Assembly (NCBI GenBank): GCA_963755335.1
Contig: CAVWJW010000008.1
Location: forward strand, 1,860,001 to 1,924,000
Reading direction: 5' to 3'
Length of the DNA stretch: 64,000 nucleotides
Origin: UBA10649 sp963755335
Lineage (GTDB): Bacteria; Actinomycetota; Actinomycetes; S36-B12
Shown: positions 9,192-18,141 of the stretch, piece by piece
Numbering within the stretch: the stretch's first letter is position 1
Layout: every line of letters begins with the position of its first letter
Notes under the pieces: model-generated
Databases searched by the model: none
Seen by the model: only the letters and a program-made list of their open reading frames with translations
Told to the model about the DNA's origin: nothing
Position numbers and translations under genes: made by a program

Positions 9192-10387
9192 ATGGGAAAC
9201 ACGTTCGTCGAACCCCAGCCGACCCCGCTGGCCCTCCTCCTGCTGGGCCACGGCTCCGATCCCGACAGCGAGCGCGGCGTGGAGTGCCCCGGCGATCTGC
9301 CGCCGGCCGTCCGACCCCGCACTGCGCCAGCGCGCCGCCGCGGCCAAGGCCGCGCTCGGGCGACCGCGTCTTCGTCCTCGGCCACCACTACCAGCGCGAC
9401 GAGGTCATCGAGTTCGCCGATGTCACGGGCGACTCCTTCAAGCTCGCGCAGCAGGCGGCCGCGCATCCCGAGGCGGAGTTCATCGTCTTCGCCGGCGTCC
9501 ACTTCATGGCCGAGAGCGCCGACATCCTCACCTCGTCCGACCAGCAGGTGATCCTTCCCGACCTCGCGGCCGGCTGCTCGATGGCCGACATGGCCGTCAT
9601 CGGCCAGGTCGAGGACTGCTGGACGGCGCTGACGGCAGCCGGTATCGCCGACGTCACGGTGCCCATCACCTACATGAACTCCTCCGCCGCGATCAAGTCG
9701 TTCACCGGTCGTCACGGCGGGGCGGTGTGCACGTCGAGCAACGCCGAGCGCAGCCTGCAGTGGGCGTTCGAGCAGGGCGAGAAGGTGCTCTTCCTGCCCG
9801 ACCAGCACCTGGGCCGCAACACTGCCGTCCGCGACCTCGGCCTGTCCCTCGACGACTGCGTCGTCTACAACCCGAACAAGCCCAACGGCGGCCTCACCGT
9901 CGACGAGCTGCGCGCCGCGAAGATGATCCTGTGGAAGGGGCACTGCTCGGTCCACGGCCGGTTCACGCCGGACTGCGTCGACGAGGTCCGCGAGCGGGTG
10001 CCCGGCATCAACGTCATCGTCCACCCGGAGTGCCAGTACGAGGTCGTCGAGAAGGCCGACTACGTCGGCTCCACCGAGAAGATCATCGCGACCGATCGAC
10101 GCCGCCGAGCCCGGGCACCGCCTGGGCGGTCGGCACCGAGCTGAACCTGGTCAAGCGCCTCGGCGATCGCCAACCCCGACAAGGAGATCGTCTACCTCGA
10201 CCGCACGGTCTGCTACTGCTCGACGATGAACCGCATCGACCTGCCGCACCTGGTCTGGGCGCTGGAGTCGCTCGTGGCCGGCACAGTCGTCAATCGGATC
10301 GAGGTCGATCCCGACACCGCGCACTGGGCGCGGGTCGCCCTCGACCGGATGCTCGCCCTGCCCGGCACGGTCGCGGTCAAGGACTGA
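9192..10387 (+). CDS. nadA: Quinolinate synthase (several frame shifts)
   Basis: About 396 aa after removing five single-base insertions (near 9313, 9361, 10097, 10115 and 10167). NadA condenses iminoaspartate with dihydroxyacetone phosphate using a 4Fe-4S cluster, the committed step of de novo NAD synthesis. Motifs: FVLGHHYQRDEVIEFAD, AGVHFMAESADIL, GCSMADM, NVIVHPECQYEVV and RTVCYCSTMNRIDL; the cluster cysteines lie in the last three. The ATG at 9192 gives a short N-terminal extension. nadB and nadC are not nearby. nadE is far downstream at 47 kb. Confidence 0.9.
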
Positions 10388-10392
10388 CGCCG

Positions 10393-10975
10393 TCACAGCC
10401 CGGGCGCACCCCACACGGGGAACCAGCGGGTGAGGTCCTCCTCGAGCGGCAGCTCCCGCAGCAGCAGGTCGCGCACCGCGAATCTCCAGCACGTTGTCGC
10501 GCTGCTCGCTCGTGGCCGGGTCGCCGACTGGCGCGAACGGATAGAACGTGCCCCGCTTGAACAGGTAGACCATCGCCAGCGCGCTGCCCGACGGGTCGCG
10601 GAACGACACGAGCGAGCACAGCAGTTGCGGGCCGAAGCCGGCGTCGACCAGCGAGGTGTTCACCGCGTGCACGTCGGTGACGGCCTGCCCGACGTCGGCG
10701 GGCTCGGTCGTGGTGACCAGCCAGGTGAAGCCGTAGGCGTCGGGAGCGATCTCGACGGGTCGGCCCCCACCTGCGTCGAGCAGGCTGCGGACGTCGACCT
10801 CGACGTCGGCGAACGCCCTGCCCTCAGGGGCGCGGAACGCCACCGAGCCACGACCGGTCGGCAGCATGTCGAGGCTGGTCTGCAGCGTGATGGCCGCCGA
10901 GGGAAGGGCGAACAGCGCGTCGAGGTTGGGGCCGGTCGGCTTCGTGCGGCCGAGCACCGAGTCCCAGAAGCCCAC
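10393..10975 (-). CDS. pspAB: PspA-associated protein PspAB
   Basis: About 193 aa. Belongs to the actinobacterial PspAB family seen next to pspA and htpX: MGFWDSVLGRTKPTGPNLDALFALPSAA, then a two-part fold ending LPLEEDLTRWFPVWGAPGL after correction of one extra base near 10483. Its biochemical role is unknown; by context it belongs to the PspA membrane-stress response. The start is 4 bases from the htpX stop and the gene is convergent with nadA (5 bases apart). Confidence 0.82.
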
Positions 10976-10978
10976 CGG

Positions 10979-11882
10979 CTAGCGCTCGCCGAGCTCGGCG
11001 GAGATCCGCGCGAGCTGCTCGAGGCGCTTCTCCAGCGTCGGGTGGGTGGCGAAGAGCTGGCCGAGGTTGAGGCCCTTGCCGCTCGACAGTGCCGGCGCGA
11101 AGGCGAACGCGCTGACCGGCTCCATCTGCCGAAGGTCGCGGGTCGGGATCGCGGCGATCTCACCCGACACCTTCTGCAGCGCCCGCGCGAGCGCGGACGG
11201 CTTGCCGGTCAGCATGGCCGCGCCCCGATCCGCGCCGAGTTCGCGGTATCGCGACAGCGCCCGCATCAGGATGTACGACACGAAGTAGACGAAGACGCTG
11301 ACGATCGTGACCCCGAGGACGACGAGAGCGGTGTTCTGGTCGCGGTTGCGGCCCATCTGCCCCCACATGGCGCTGCGCATGAGGAAGCCGGCCACGATGG
11401 CGGTGAACGAGGCGAGGGTCATCACCGTGACGTCGCGGTGCGCGACGTGCGAGAGCTCGTGCGCCAGCACGCCCTCGAGCTCCTCGGGATCCAGGCGCTT
11501 GAGGATCCCGGTCGTCACGACGACCACGGAGCGGTTCGGCGAGCGGCCGGTGGCGAAGGCGTTGGGCACGTCGGACTGCGGCGATCGCCACCCGCGGCTT
11601 CTTCATGTCGGCCATGGCGCAGATCCGGTCGACGACCGCATGCAGCTGGGGTGCCTGCTCCGGCGTGACGACCACGGCCTTCATCGCCGCCATCGCCATC
11701 GAGTCCGAGAACCACCACTGGCCGAAGAGCATGGCCGCACTGATCCCGATGACGAACACGGCGTTGACGCCGACGGCGATGAGGACGGCCGCGATGATGA
11801 CGTACAGGAGTCCGATCCCGAACAGCGTGCCGACCATGCGGGTCGACAGTCCCCGGTCGGTGCCGTAGCGGGTTCGGGCCAT
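10979..11882 (-). CDS. htpX: Zinc metalloprotease HtpX (one frame shift)
   Basis: About 300 aa. Integral-membrane M48 protease that degrades misfolded membrane proteins. The zinc site HELSHVAH and the conserved DVPNAFATGRSPNRS are present, with two N-terminal membrane helices (residues about 15-55) and two more after the active site. A single extra base near 11578 (ATCGCCGCAGTCC) splits it. Middle gene of pspA-htpX-pspAB, 7 bases after pspA. Confidence 0.92.
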
Positions 11883-11889
11883 GCGAGTG

Positions 11890-12618
11890 CTACTTCTCGA
11901 TCTCCGGCGTGGGTGCCGGCGCCGCGATCTCGGCCTTCATCGCGTTCAGCTGGGCGTCGACCTCCTGGTCGCTGGCCATGCGCTCGAGCTCGATCGTCAG
12001 GTTGTCCTTACCCGTGCCAGTGGCGTCGCTGAGCGCGCCGGAGGCCAGCAGCTCGTCGATGGCTCCAGCGCGGGCCTGCATCTGCGCGGTCTTGTCCTCG
12101 GCACGCTGGACCGCCATGCCGACGTCGCCGAGCTCGGTCGAGATACCGGACACGGCCTCGCTGATCTTGGTCTGCGCCTCGGCCGCGGAGTACGTGGCCT
12201 TGATGGTCTCCTTCTTGGTGCGGAAGGCCTCGACCTTGGCCTGGAGCTGCTGCGACGCGACCGTCAGCTTCTCCTCCTGCTCCTGCAGCTGGGCGAGCTG
12301 CAGCTGCAGGTCCGCGATCTGCTGGGTCAGGCCGCTCTTGCGGGTCAGGGCCTCGCGGGCGAGATCCTCACGGCCGCCGGCGAGGGCGGCACGGGCCTGG
12401 TCGTCGAGCTTCGCGGTCTGCTGAGACAGCCCCTGGATCTGGAGTTCGAGGCGCTTGCGGCTCGTCGCGACATCCGCCACCCCGCGGCGCACCTTCTGCA
12501 GCAGCTCGAGCTGCTTCTCGTACGAGTAGTCGAGCACCTCGCGGGGGTCCTCAGCCTTGTCGAGGGCCTTGTTCGCCTTCGAGGAGAAGATCAGCTTGAA
12601 GCGCTGCCAGAGGCCCAT
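11890..12618 (-). CDS. pspA: Phage-shock protein A, PspA/IM30 (ESCRT-III-like)
   Basis: 242 aa, almost entirely coiled coil (residues about 25-220), starting MGLWQRFKLIFSSKANKALDKAEDP as in PspA/Vipp1 proteins. PspA oligomerises on stressed inner membranes and preserves their integrity. The C-terminus is Ala/Pro-rich (AAPAPTPEIEK). Leads the pspA-htpX-pspAB operon. AAGGG precedes the ATG. Confidence 0.92.
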   Translation of the reverse strand: MGLWQRFKLIFSSKANKALDKAEDPREVLDYSYEKQLELLQKVRRGVADVATSRKRLELQIQGLSQQTAKLDDQARAALAGGREDLAREALTRKSGLTQQIADLQLQLAQLQEQEEKLTVASQQLQAKVEAFRTKKETIKATYSAAEAQTKISEAVSGISTELGDVGMAVQRAEDKTAQMQARAGAIDELLASGALSDATGTGKDNLTIELERMASDQEVDAQLNAMKAEIAAPAPTPEIEK

Positions 12619-12646
12619 GTTCGCTTACCCTTCTAGATGGGAACGT

Positions 12647-12672
12647 CCCCACCAGCCTATGCGGCGGTGGGG
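12647..12672. repeat. Inverted repeat between pspA and the DUF3043 gene
   Basis: CCCCACC (12647-12653) and GGTGGGG (12666-12672) flank 12 bases in the divergent pspA/DUF3043 promoter interval. It may be an operator or a hairpin; there is no direct evidence for either. Confidence 0.35.
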
Positions 12673-12686
12673 TCGCTCGCACCGGC

Positions 12687-12692
12687 TAGGCT
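12687..12692 (+). promoter_or_regulatory. Candidate -10 (TAGGCT), leaderless start
   Basis: TAGGCT is 8 bases before ATG 12701, with no ribosome-binding site between, as expected for a leaderless actinobacterial mRNA. Confidence 0.5.
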
Positions 12693-12700
12693 CACGGATC

Positions 12701-13321
12701 ATGTTCGGACGTAAGTCGACCCCCGCCGACGACCAGCCCCCTGTCCCGTCCTCCGACGACGCCTCCCCCACCACGGGCAAGGGTCGACCGACGCCGTCGC
12801 GTCGCGAGGCCGAGGCTGCGCGCAAGAGCCAGTTGAAGATCCCGTCGGATCCCAAGGAGGCCAAGAAGGCCGCGCGCGAGCGGGACCGCGACGAGCGCTC
12901 CCGGTCCCGCGCCGCGATGATGGCCGGCGACGAGCGCTACCTGCCGGCCCGCGACAAGGGGGCCGCCAAGGCGTTCACGCGCGACTTCGTCGATGCCCGC
13001 TTCACTCTGGCCGAGTACTTCATCTTCTTCGCCATCGGCGTCCTGGTGCTCGGCTTCATCCGCAACACGACGATCCAGTCCTTCGTCACGATCGCGTTCT
13101 TCGCGCTGACCGCCCTCATCGTCGTCGACTCCATCGTGCTGCTGGTCCAGCTGAACAGCAGGGCCCGCAAGGAGTTCCCGGAGGCGGCCGACCGCAAGGG
13201 CATCACGTTGTACGCCATCATCCGCACCCTGCAGCTGCGTCGCCTGCGCCTGCCACCGCCGCGCGTCCGCCGCGGCGGGGCCCCCGTTCCGCCGAAGGCA
13301 CCGAAGGCACCGAAGGCCTAG
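12701..13321 (+). CDS. DUF3043 family membrane protein
   Basis: 206 aa. A long charged, disordered N-terminus (residues 1-95, rich in Lys/Arg/Asp/Glu, with the conserved KGRPTPSRREAEAARK) is followed by two membrane helices (about 107-125 and 130-152), then a basic tail rich in Pro and Lys-Ala-Pro. This is the standard layout of DUF3043, a conserved actinobacterial family of unknown function. The C-terminal KAPKAPKA repeat is lineage-variable. Confidence 0.85.
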   Translation: MFGRKSTPADDQPPVPSSDDASPTTGKGRPTPSRREAEAARKSQLKIPSDPKEAKKAARERDRDERSRSRAAMMAGDERYLPARDKGAAKAFTRDFVDARFTLAEYFIFFAIGVLVLGFIRNTTIQSFVTIAFFALTALIVVDSIVLLVQLNSRARKEFPEAADRKGITLYAIIRTLQLRRLRLPPPRVRRGGAPVPPKAPKAPKA

Positions 13322-13354
13322 AACCGCCCACTCGACGCGCGTCCGGGAGTCAGC

Positions 13355-14356
13355 ATGGAGTTCCGCCATCTGGGCCGCAGCGGCCTGAAGGTCAGCGAGA
13401 TCACGTTCGGCAACTGGGTCACCCATGGCGGCCATGTGGACGACCCCACGGCTCAGGCGACCATCCACGCCGCACTCGACGCGGGCATAACGACCTTCGA
13501 CACCGCCGACGCCTACGCCGGCACCAAGGCCGAGGCGGTGATGGGCGCGGCGCTGGCGGGCCAGCGGCGCGAGGGCATCGAGATCTTCACGAAGGTGTAC
13601 TGGCCGACCGGGCCCGGCATGAACGACCGCGGGCTTTCGCGCAAGCACGTCATGGAGTCCTGCCACGCCTCGCTGCGGCGGCTGCAGACCGACTACGTCG
13701 ACCTCTACCAGGCGCACCGCTTCGACTACGACACGCCGCTCGAGGAGACGCTGCGGGCGTTCGACGACCTGGTCCGACAGGGCAAGGTGCTGTACGTCGG
13801 CGTCTCCGAGTGGACGGCCCAGCAGATCAGGGCCGCCGTCGAGCTGGCCGAGCAGATGGGCCTCGACCGGATCGTGTCGAACCAGCCGCAGTACTCGATG
13901 CTGTGGCGCGTCATCGAGGCCGAGGTGGTGCCCACGAGCGCGGAGCTCGGCGTCGGGCAGATCGTCTGGTCGCCCATCGCCCAGGGCGTCCTGACCGGCA
14001 AGTACCCGCCCGGCCAGGCGCCCCCGGCCGACTCGCGTGCCACGACGTCGCAGGAGGGTGCGGAGATGATCTCGCGGTGGATGCGCGAGGACGTGCTCAG
14101 TGCCGTCCAGCGGATCGTGCCGATCGCAGCCGATCTCGGGCTGACGCCGGCACAGCTCGCGGTCGCCTGGGTGCTGGCCAACCCCAATGTGTCGTCGGCA
14201 CTCGTCGGCGCGTCGCGCCCCGATCAGATCGTCGACAACGCGAAGGCGTCAGGCGTCAAGCTGGACGCCGACGTCCTTGCCGCGATCGACAGGGCGCTCG
14301 GCGATGTCGTGACCCGCGACCCCGCACTAACCACGTCGCCGAGTCCGCGACCCTGA
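13355..14356 (+). CDS. Aldo/keto reductase (KCNAB/YhdN-like subgroup)
   Basis: 333 aa TIM-barrel NADPH-dependent oxidoreductase. The catalytic Asp-Tyr pair is visible in FDTADAYAG, then TKVYWPTGPG, the His in LYQAHRFDY, and the NADP-binding C-terminal GASRPDQIVDN. The best match is the group named after voltage-gated potassium-channel beta subunits; the physiological substrate is unknown. ATG follows GGGAG. A 69-aa protein gene follows 15 bases later, probably in the same transcript. Confidence 0.88.
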   Translation: MEFRHLGRSGLKVSEITFGNWVTHGGHVDDPTAQATIHAALDAGITTFDTADAYAGTKAEAVMGAALAGQRREGIEIFTKVYWPTGPGMNDRGLSRKHVMESCHASLRRLQTDYVDLYQAHRFDYDTPLEETLRAFDDLVRQGKVLYVGVSEWTAQQIRAAVELAEQMGLDRIVSNQPQYSMLWRVIEAEVVPTSAELGVGQIVWSPIAQGVLTGKYPPGQAPPADSRATTSQEGAEMISRWMREDVLSAVQRIVPIAADLGLTPAQLAVAWVLANPNVSSALVGASRPDQIVDNAKASGVKLDADVLAAIDRALGDVVTRDPALTTSPSPRP

Positions 14357-14371
14357 CCCGAGGAGTCCACG

Positions 14372-14581
14372 ATGGCCTGGACATGGCACTACACCGACAG
14401 CGCCGGTCAGCCGGTTCCGCAGGAGCCCGTGCACTCGCAGGCATTCCCGACGCAGGCCGACGCCGAGACCTGGATAGGCGAGTCGTGGCAAGGACTGCTC
14501 GACGCCGGTGTCGACGGCGTCGTGCTCTTCGAGGACGACCATGTGGTGTACGGGCCGATGAGCCTGCGACCGATCGAGTAG
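14372..14581 (+). CDS. Small conserved protein of unknown function (69 aa)
   Basis: Acidic, Trp-rich protein starting MAWTWHYTDSAG, with a central AFPTQADAETWIGESWQ helix and a C-terminal GVVLFEDDHVVYGPMSL strand. The aromatic start and the layout resemble small actinobacterial hypothetical proteins, but I cannot assign a named family. AGGAG is well placed before the ATG. It ends 2 bases from the stop of the convergent decarboxylase. Confidence 0.7.
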   Translation: MAWTWHYTDSAGQPVPQEPVHSQAFPTQADAETWIGESWQGLLDAGVDGVVLFEDDHVVYGPMSLRPIE

Positions 14582-14583
14582 AG

Positions 14584-15966
14584 CTACTGCTCTGCTGACG
14601 CGGCCCTGCGCACCGCATCAACGCTCATCCGCACGTCTCGATCATCGGTGGCCCAGTTGCTGACCGACACCCGCATCACGTCACGGCCCTGCCAGCGCGA
14701 GCCCGACATCCAGGTCGTGCCATCGGCAAGCAGGCGCTGAGTCACCTCACGAGTGCGCTCGTCGGACTCGAACGCGACGGAGACCTGCGAGTAGACGACG
14801 TCGTTGAGGATTCGCGCACCGGGGATGGTGGCGATGCCCTCAGCGATGGCCTGCGCGTTCGCGACGAAGCCGTCGACCAGATCGGCAGCGCCGGAGCGCC
14901 CGAGCGATCGCAGCGCCGCCCACACGGGCACGCCTCGGGCGCGGCGGGAGAACTCCGGGACCGTCTCGTACGGGTCCGCGTGGTCGTCGGCGCGAATGAG
15001 GTATGCGGCACTGAAGCCGAAGGCGCCGCGCATCGGCGCGGGATCGCGGACGATGGCGATGCCGCAGTCGTAGGGGGTGTTCAGCGACTTGTGCGCGTCC
15101 GTGGCCCATGAGTCCGCGCGGTCGAGTCCCGGAACCAGGTGTCGTTGCCGGGGCGAGGCGGCCGCCCACAGGCCGAACGCACCGTCGACATGGACCCAGC
15201 CACCGCGACGATGGACGATGTCGGCGCACTCGCCGATCGCGTCGAACGCGCCGGAGTGCAGGTTGCCGGCCTGGAGAGCCACGATCAGCGGGCCGTCGGC
15301 CCGTTCCACGGCCTGCTGCAGGGCCTCGGGTCGGATGCGTCCCTGGTCGTCCGCGTCGACGAGGACGGGCGCGCCAAGGCCCAAGTAGCGCAGGGACTGG
15401 TCGATGGTCACGTGCCGGTCCGCGCCCGCGAGCACCGTCACCCGGGGTGCGCCCGTGAGTCCCTCGCGATCGAGGTCCCAGCCGGCGTCGGTGAGCACGC
15501 TCTGCCGCCCCGCGGCGAGCCCCACGAAGTTCGCGGCGAGGCCGCCGGTGACGAAGCCCACCTCGGCGCCGGCGGGCAGGCCGAGGAGGTCGACGAGCCA
15601 GGTCGCCGCCGCCTGCTCGGCCCCGACCACCCCGGGCGTCGCGAACCGGATGGCCGAGTTCTGGTCCCAGGTGCTGACGAGCCAGTCGGCGCCGAGGGCG
15701 GCGGGCAGGGTTCCGCCGATCACCCACCCGAAGAAACGGCCCGAGTCCATGGCGATCAAGGCCGGCTCGACATGCTCGACGAGGAGGTCGATGACATCGC
15801 CGGGATCAGTGGGCCCCTCGGGCAACTGCCCGCCGAGCGCCTGCGCCACCGACTCGGCGTCGCCGGTGGGCGGGATCGGTCGAGCGTCGACCCCGGCCAG
15901 CCACGACCTGGCGTGGGCGTGAGCGCGATCGAGGGCGTCGTCGTAAATCTCGGGACGGAAGCTCAT
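14584..15966 (-). CDS. Group II pyridoxal-dependent decarboxylase
   Basis: 460 aa. The PLP-lysine motif is intact (DSWATDAHKSLNTPYDCG) and the fold matches aromatic-L-amino-acid/DABA/glutamate-type decarboxylases: GWVIGGTLPAALGADWLVSTWDQN, WVHVDGAFGLWAAAS and the C-terminal WMSGSRWQGRDVMRVSVSNW. The substrate is not predictable. An in-frame ATG at 16014 is possible, but 15966 (MSFRPEIYDDALDRAH) gives the family N-terminus. Confidence 0.85.
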   Translation of the reverse strand: MSFRPEIYDDALDRAHAHARSWLAGVDARPIPPTGDAESVAQALGGQLPEGPTDPGDVIDLLVEHVEPALIAMDSGRFFGWVIGGTLPAALGADWLVSTWDQNSAIRFATPGVVGAEQAAATWLVDLLGLPAGAEVGFVTGGLAANFVGLAAGRQSVLTDAGWDLDREGLTGAPRVTVLAGADRHVTIDQSLRYLGLGAPVLVDADDQGRIRPEALQQAVERADGPLIVALQAGNLHSGAFDAIGECADIVHRRGGWVHVDGAFGLWAAASPRQRHLVPGLDRADSWATDAHKSLNTPYDCGIAIVRDPAPMRGAFGFSAAYLIRADDHADPYETVPEFSRRARGVPVWAALRSLGRSGAADLVDGFVANAQAIAEGIATIPGARILNDVVYSQVSVAFESDERTREVTQRLLADGTTWMSGSRWQGRDVMRVSVSNWATDDRDVRMSVDAVRRAASAEQ

Positions 15967-16069
15967 GGTCGAGTATCCGCCGCCGACGCACGCCCGCGCG
16001 ACGAGATGACGCAAAGGTCAGCGCGGCTTTGACACCGGCATGGCCCGCGTGGTCGGATCCCCCTACAAC

Positions 16070-16200
16070 TGAATCCACTCGTTCGACGTCCAGGGGAAGT
16101 CCGGTGAGATCCCGGCGCTGTCCCGCAACCGTGTTCCCCGCAAGGGGTGAGTCGGAGCACCTGGCGAACGCGAGCGGCTCCATCCGTCGAGGTAACGGGA
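16070..16200 (+). promoter_or_regulatory. Cobalamin (AdoCbl-type) riboswitch
   Basis: The conserved core is plain: AGGGGAAGTCCGGTGAGATC followed by CCCGGCGCTGTCCCGCAACCGTG (16092-16132), then GAGTCGGAGCACCTGGCG (16148-16165), the equivalents of the riboswitch G-box and the downstream AGTCnGAnnACCTGCC box. It sits in a 346-base non-coding gap before a nine-gene B12 operon and is expected to shut off expression when cobalamin is plentiful. The exact 5' and 3' limits are estimates. Confidence 0.9.
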
Positions 16201-16226
16201 CGGGAGCTCGGGTCACCACCCGACCG

Positions 16227-16251
16227 TCCCCAGATGCATGTGCACTGGGGA
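16227..16251 (+). promoter_or_regulatory. Hairpin downstream of the cobalamin riboswitch
   Basis: TCCCCAG (16227-16233) pairs with CTGGGGA (16245-16251), enclosing the palindromic TGCATGTGCA. It lies between the aptamer and the first gene and is a candidate expression-platform element. Confidence 0.4.
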
Positions 16252-16312
16252 TCTTCAGGTCACGGGGACGCGGCGCCTTCCGATCCGGCACCGCTCACCC
16301 CCAAGGACGCCC

Positions 16313-17413
16313 ATGACCACGCAGGTCCGCCTTCGTCGAAGGCTCGTCAGTTCGATCTCCGCCGCCGCCGTCGTCGCCGGAACCGCCCTCGGCTCCCTCG
16401 CCGTCGCTCCCAGCGCCTCGGCCGCGCCGAGCCCCACCGCCGGCCTGTACGGCAGCGCCGATCCCACTTACGACGGCGTCTTCCGCCAGTCGCTCGCCCT
16501 CATGGGCCTGACCGCCGTAGGCGCCAAGCCGGCGAGCCTGGGGATCACCTGGCTGCTCAACGAGCAGTGCGCCAACGGCGGCTTCCAGGCGTACCGAGCC
16601 GACATGGGCAAGGCGTGCGATCCCGCCGATCCGGTGAACTTCACGGGCCCGGACACCAACTCGACGGCAGTCGCCGTCATGGCCCTGATGTCGCTGCTGT
16701 CGATGGACACGCCGAGTGCCCTGCCGACCGCACAGCGCGGTCGCGTCGTCAAGGCCGCCGTGCATGCCGTCACCTGGCTCGGCGACCAGCAGAACCCCGA
16801 CGGCGGCTGGGGCTTCACCTCCCGGGGAGCCTCCGACGCCAACTCCACCGGCCTGTCGCTGGCCGCCCTGCTGACCCAGGCGCCGAACGACACGTTCCCC
16901 GCCTTCGTCAAGGGCTCCCGCTTCCTGGGCCGACAGTCCTTCCCGTGCTCGGCCGGTGGCGGCCTCGCCTACCAGCCGGGTGGGCCGGTCAACGCCTCCG
17001 CGACCGCTCAGGGACTCACCGGACTGGCGGGTCCGATGCCTGTCGACGGACCGCGGCGACTGTCCGCGGGTGCGCCCTGCGCCAACACGGCGAAGGCGAA
17101 GTCGGCCAGCTACCTGGCGGCCGCGCTGGCTCGTACCGGAACCCTGCCGTCATCGCTCGGTACCGACCCCGACTACTCCAACACCGCTGCCGCGGTCCTC
17201 GGCCTCGTGGGTGCCGGGCAGGGCCGTGCTGCGGTGGCTAAGGCCACCACGGCGCTGAAGGCCGCGGCGCCGGCGTACACGACCCACTCGGGCGGCCCGG
17301 ACGCCGGTGCCCTCGGACTGCTGCTCATGGTCGCCGAGGCCACCGGCAGCTCGCCAACCTCCTTCGGTGGCGTGAACCTGGTGTCCAGCCTCGCCGGAAG
17401 CCTCAGGAAGTAG
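16313..17413 (+). CDS. Secreted prenyltransferase/squalene-cyclase-type alpha-toroid, transcobalamin-like
   Basis: 366 aa with a clear Sec signal peptide (about residues 1-38, ending PSASAAP). The mature protein is made of alpha-hairpin repeats of the terpene-cyclase/prenyltransferase type: WLLNEQCANGGFQAY, WLGDQQNPDGGWGFTSRG, ANSTGLSLAALL, NTAAAVLGLVGAG and GPDAGALGLLLM. The same alpha6/alpha6 toroid forms the N-domain of animal transcobalamin and intrinsic factor. As the first gene after a B12 riboswitch and ahead of an ECF importer, it is a strong candidate for extracellular cobalamin capture rather than an isoprenoid enzyme, and the aspartate-rich cyclase motif is not visible. The binding role is inference. 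Confidence 0.82.
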   Translation: MTTQVRLRRRLVSSISAAAVVAGTALGSLAVAPSASAAPSPTAGLYGSADPTYDGVFRQSLALMGLTAVGAKPASLGITWLLNEQCANGGFQAYRADMGKACDPADPVNFTGPDTNSTAVAVMALMSLLSMDTPSALPTAQRGRVVKAAVHAVTWLGDQQNPDGGWGFTSRGASDANSTGLSLAALLTQAPNDTFPAFVKGSRFLGRQSFPCSAGGGLAYQPGGPVNASATAQGLTGLAGPMPVDGPRRLSAGAPCANTAKAKSASYLAAALARTGTLPSSLGTDPDYSNTAAAVLGLVGAGQGRAAVAKATTALKAAAPAYTTHSGGPDAGALGLLLMVAEATGSSPTSFGGVNLVSSLAGSLRK

Positions 17414-17415
17414 CC

Positions 17416-18141
17416 GTGCGAGCCAGGTCGGTCATCGCCAGTGGGAGCGCTGTGCTGCTCGCGCTGGCCCTGATCGGCCTGCTCGCCGCGGCCCCGGCCC
17501 AGGCCGCCGCGTACCGCTACTGGACCTACTGGCAGGGCGCCGCGAGCGGCTGGACGTTCGCCACGGCCGGACCCGCCACCACCGTGCCCGCCGACGGGAG
17601 CGTCGAGGGCTGGCGGTTCGCCGTCACCACCCAGGCGGGCCGGCCCGGTGATCGACCCGGCACGGCCCCCGACTTCGCGACGATCTGCGGAACCGCGACG
17701 GCGCGGGCAGGCAGCAAGCGCGTGGCGCTCGTGGTCGACCCCGGCCCGGCATCGATCGCCCCGGCCGGCCAGTCGCCCGCTACTCCTCTCACCACCTGCG
17801 TGGTGGCTCCCGCCGAGGCCACCGGCTACCAGGTGCTTCGGTCGATGACGACGGTGCGCACGGACGCGGGTCTGATCTGCGGTATCTCCGGATACCCCGT
17901 CGACGAGTGCGCGCCCGTCGTCGACGACGCCGAACTCGCGGCCGCGGCGGCAGCTGCGTCTGCCCCCTCGGCGAACGGCGCCTCTCCCCCGACGAACGCG
18001 GCGATGCCCGCTGCGGCGACACCGGGCGGCGACTCGGGGACGCCCTGGGCGACCATCGCCGTCGGCGGCCTCCTCCTCGTGTTGGCCGGGGTCGGTGCGT
18101 ATCGCTACCGGTTCCGTGATCGGAGCAGCGCTCATGCGTGA
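17416..18141 (+). CDS. SCO2322-family membrane-anchored extracellular protein
   Basis: 241 aa from GTG 17416, 2 bases after the toroid stop. Signal peptide (about 1-30, AAPAQAAA), an extracellular domain (YRYWTYWQGAASGWTFATAGPA, then two Cys pairs at TICG, TTCVV, LICG and DEC), an Ala/Pro-rich linker, and a C-terminal membrane helix (WATIAVGGLLLVLAGVGAY) with a basic tail. It matches the actinobacterial SCO2322 family, which co-occurs with the toroid and ECF genes. Its function is not established. A second lobe that caps or presents the ligand to the transporter is a reasonable hypothesis. Confidence 0.78.
   Translation: MRARSVIASGSAVLLALALIGLLAAAPAQAAAYRYWTYWQGAASGWTFATAGPATTVPADGSVEGWRFAVTTQAGRPGDRPGTAPDFATICGTATARAGSKRVALVVDPGPASIAPAGQSPATPLTTCVVAPAEATGYQVLRSMTTVRTDAGLICGISGYPVDECAPVVDDAELAAAAAAASAPSANGASPPTNAAMPAAATPGGDSGTPWATIAVGGLLLVLAGVGAYRYRFRDRSSAHA

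Noticed and set aside
16313..17413. A terpene cyclase or prenyltransferase enzyme
   Set aside because: It carries a Sec signal peptide, no DXDD-type catalytic motif was visible, and it lies in a B12-regulated transport operon.
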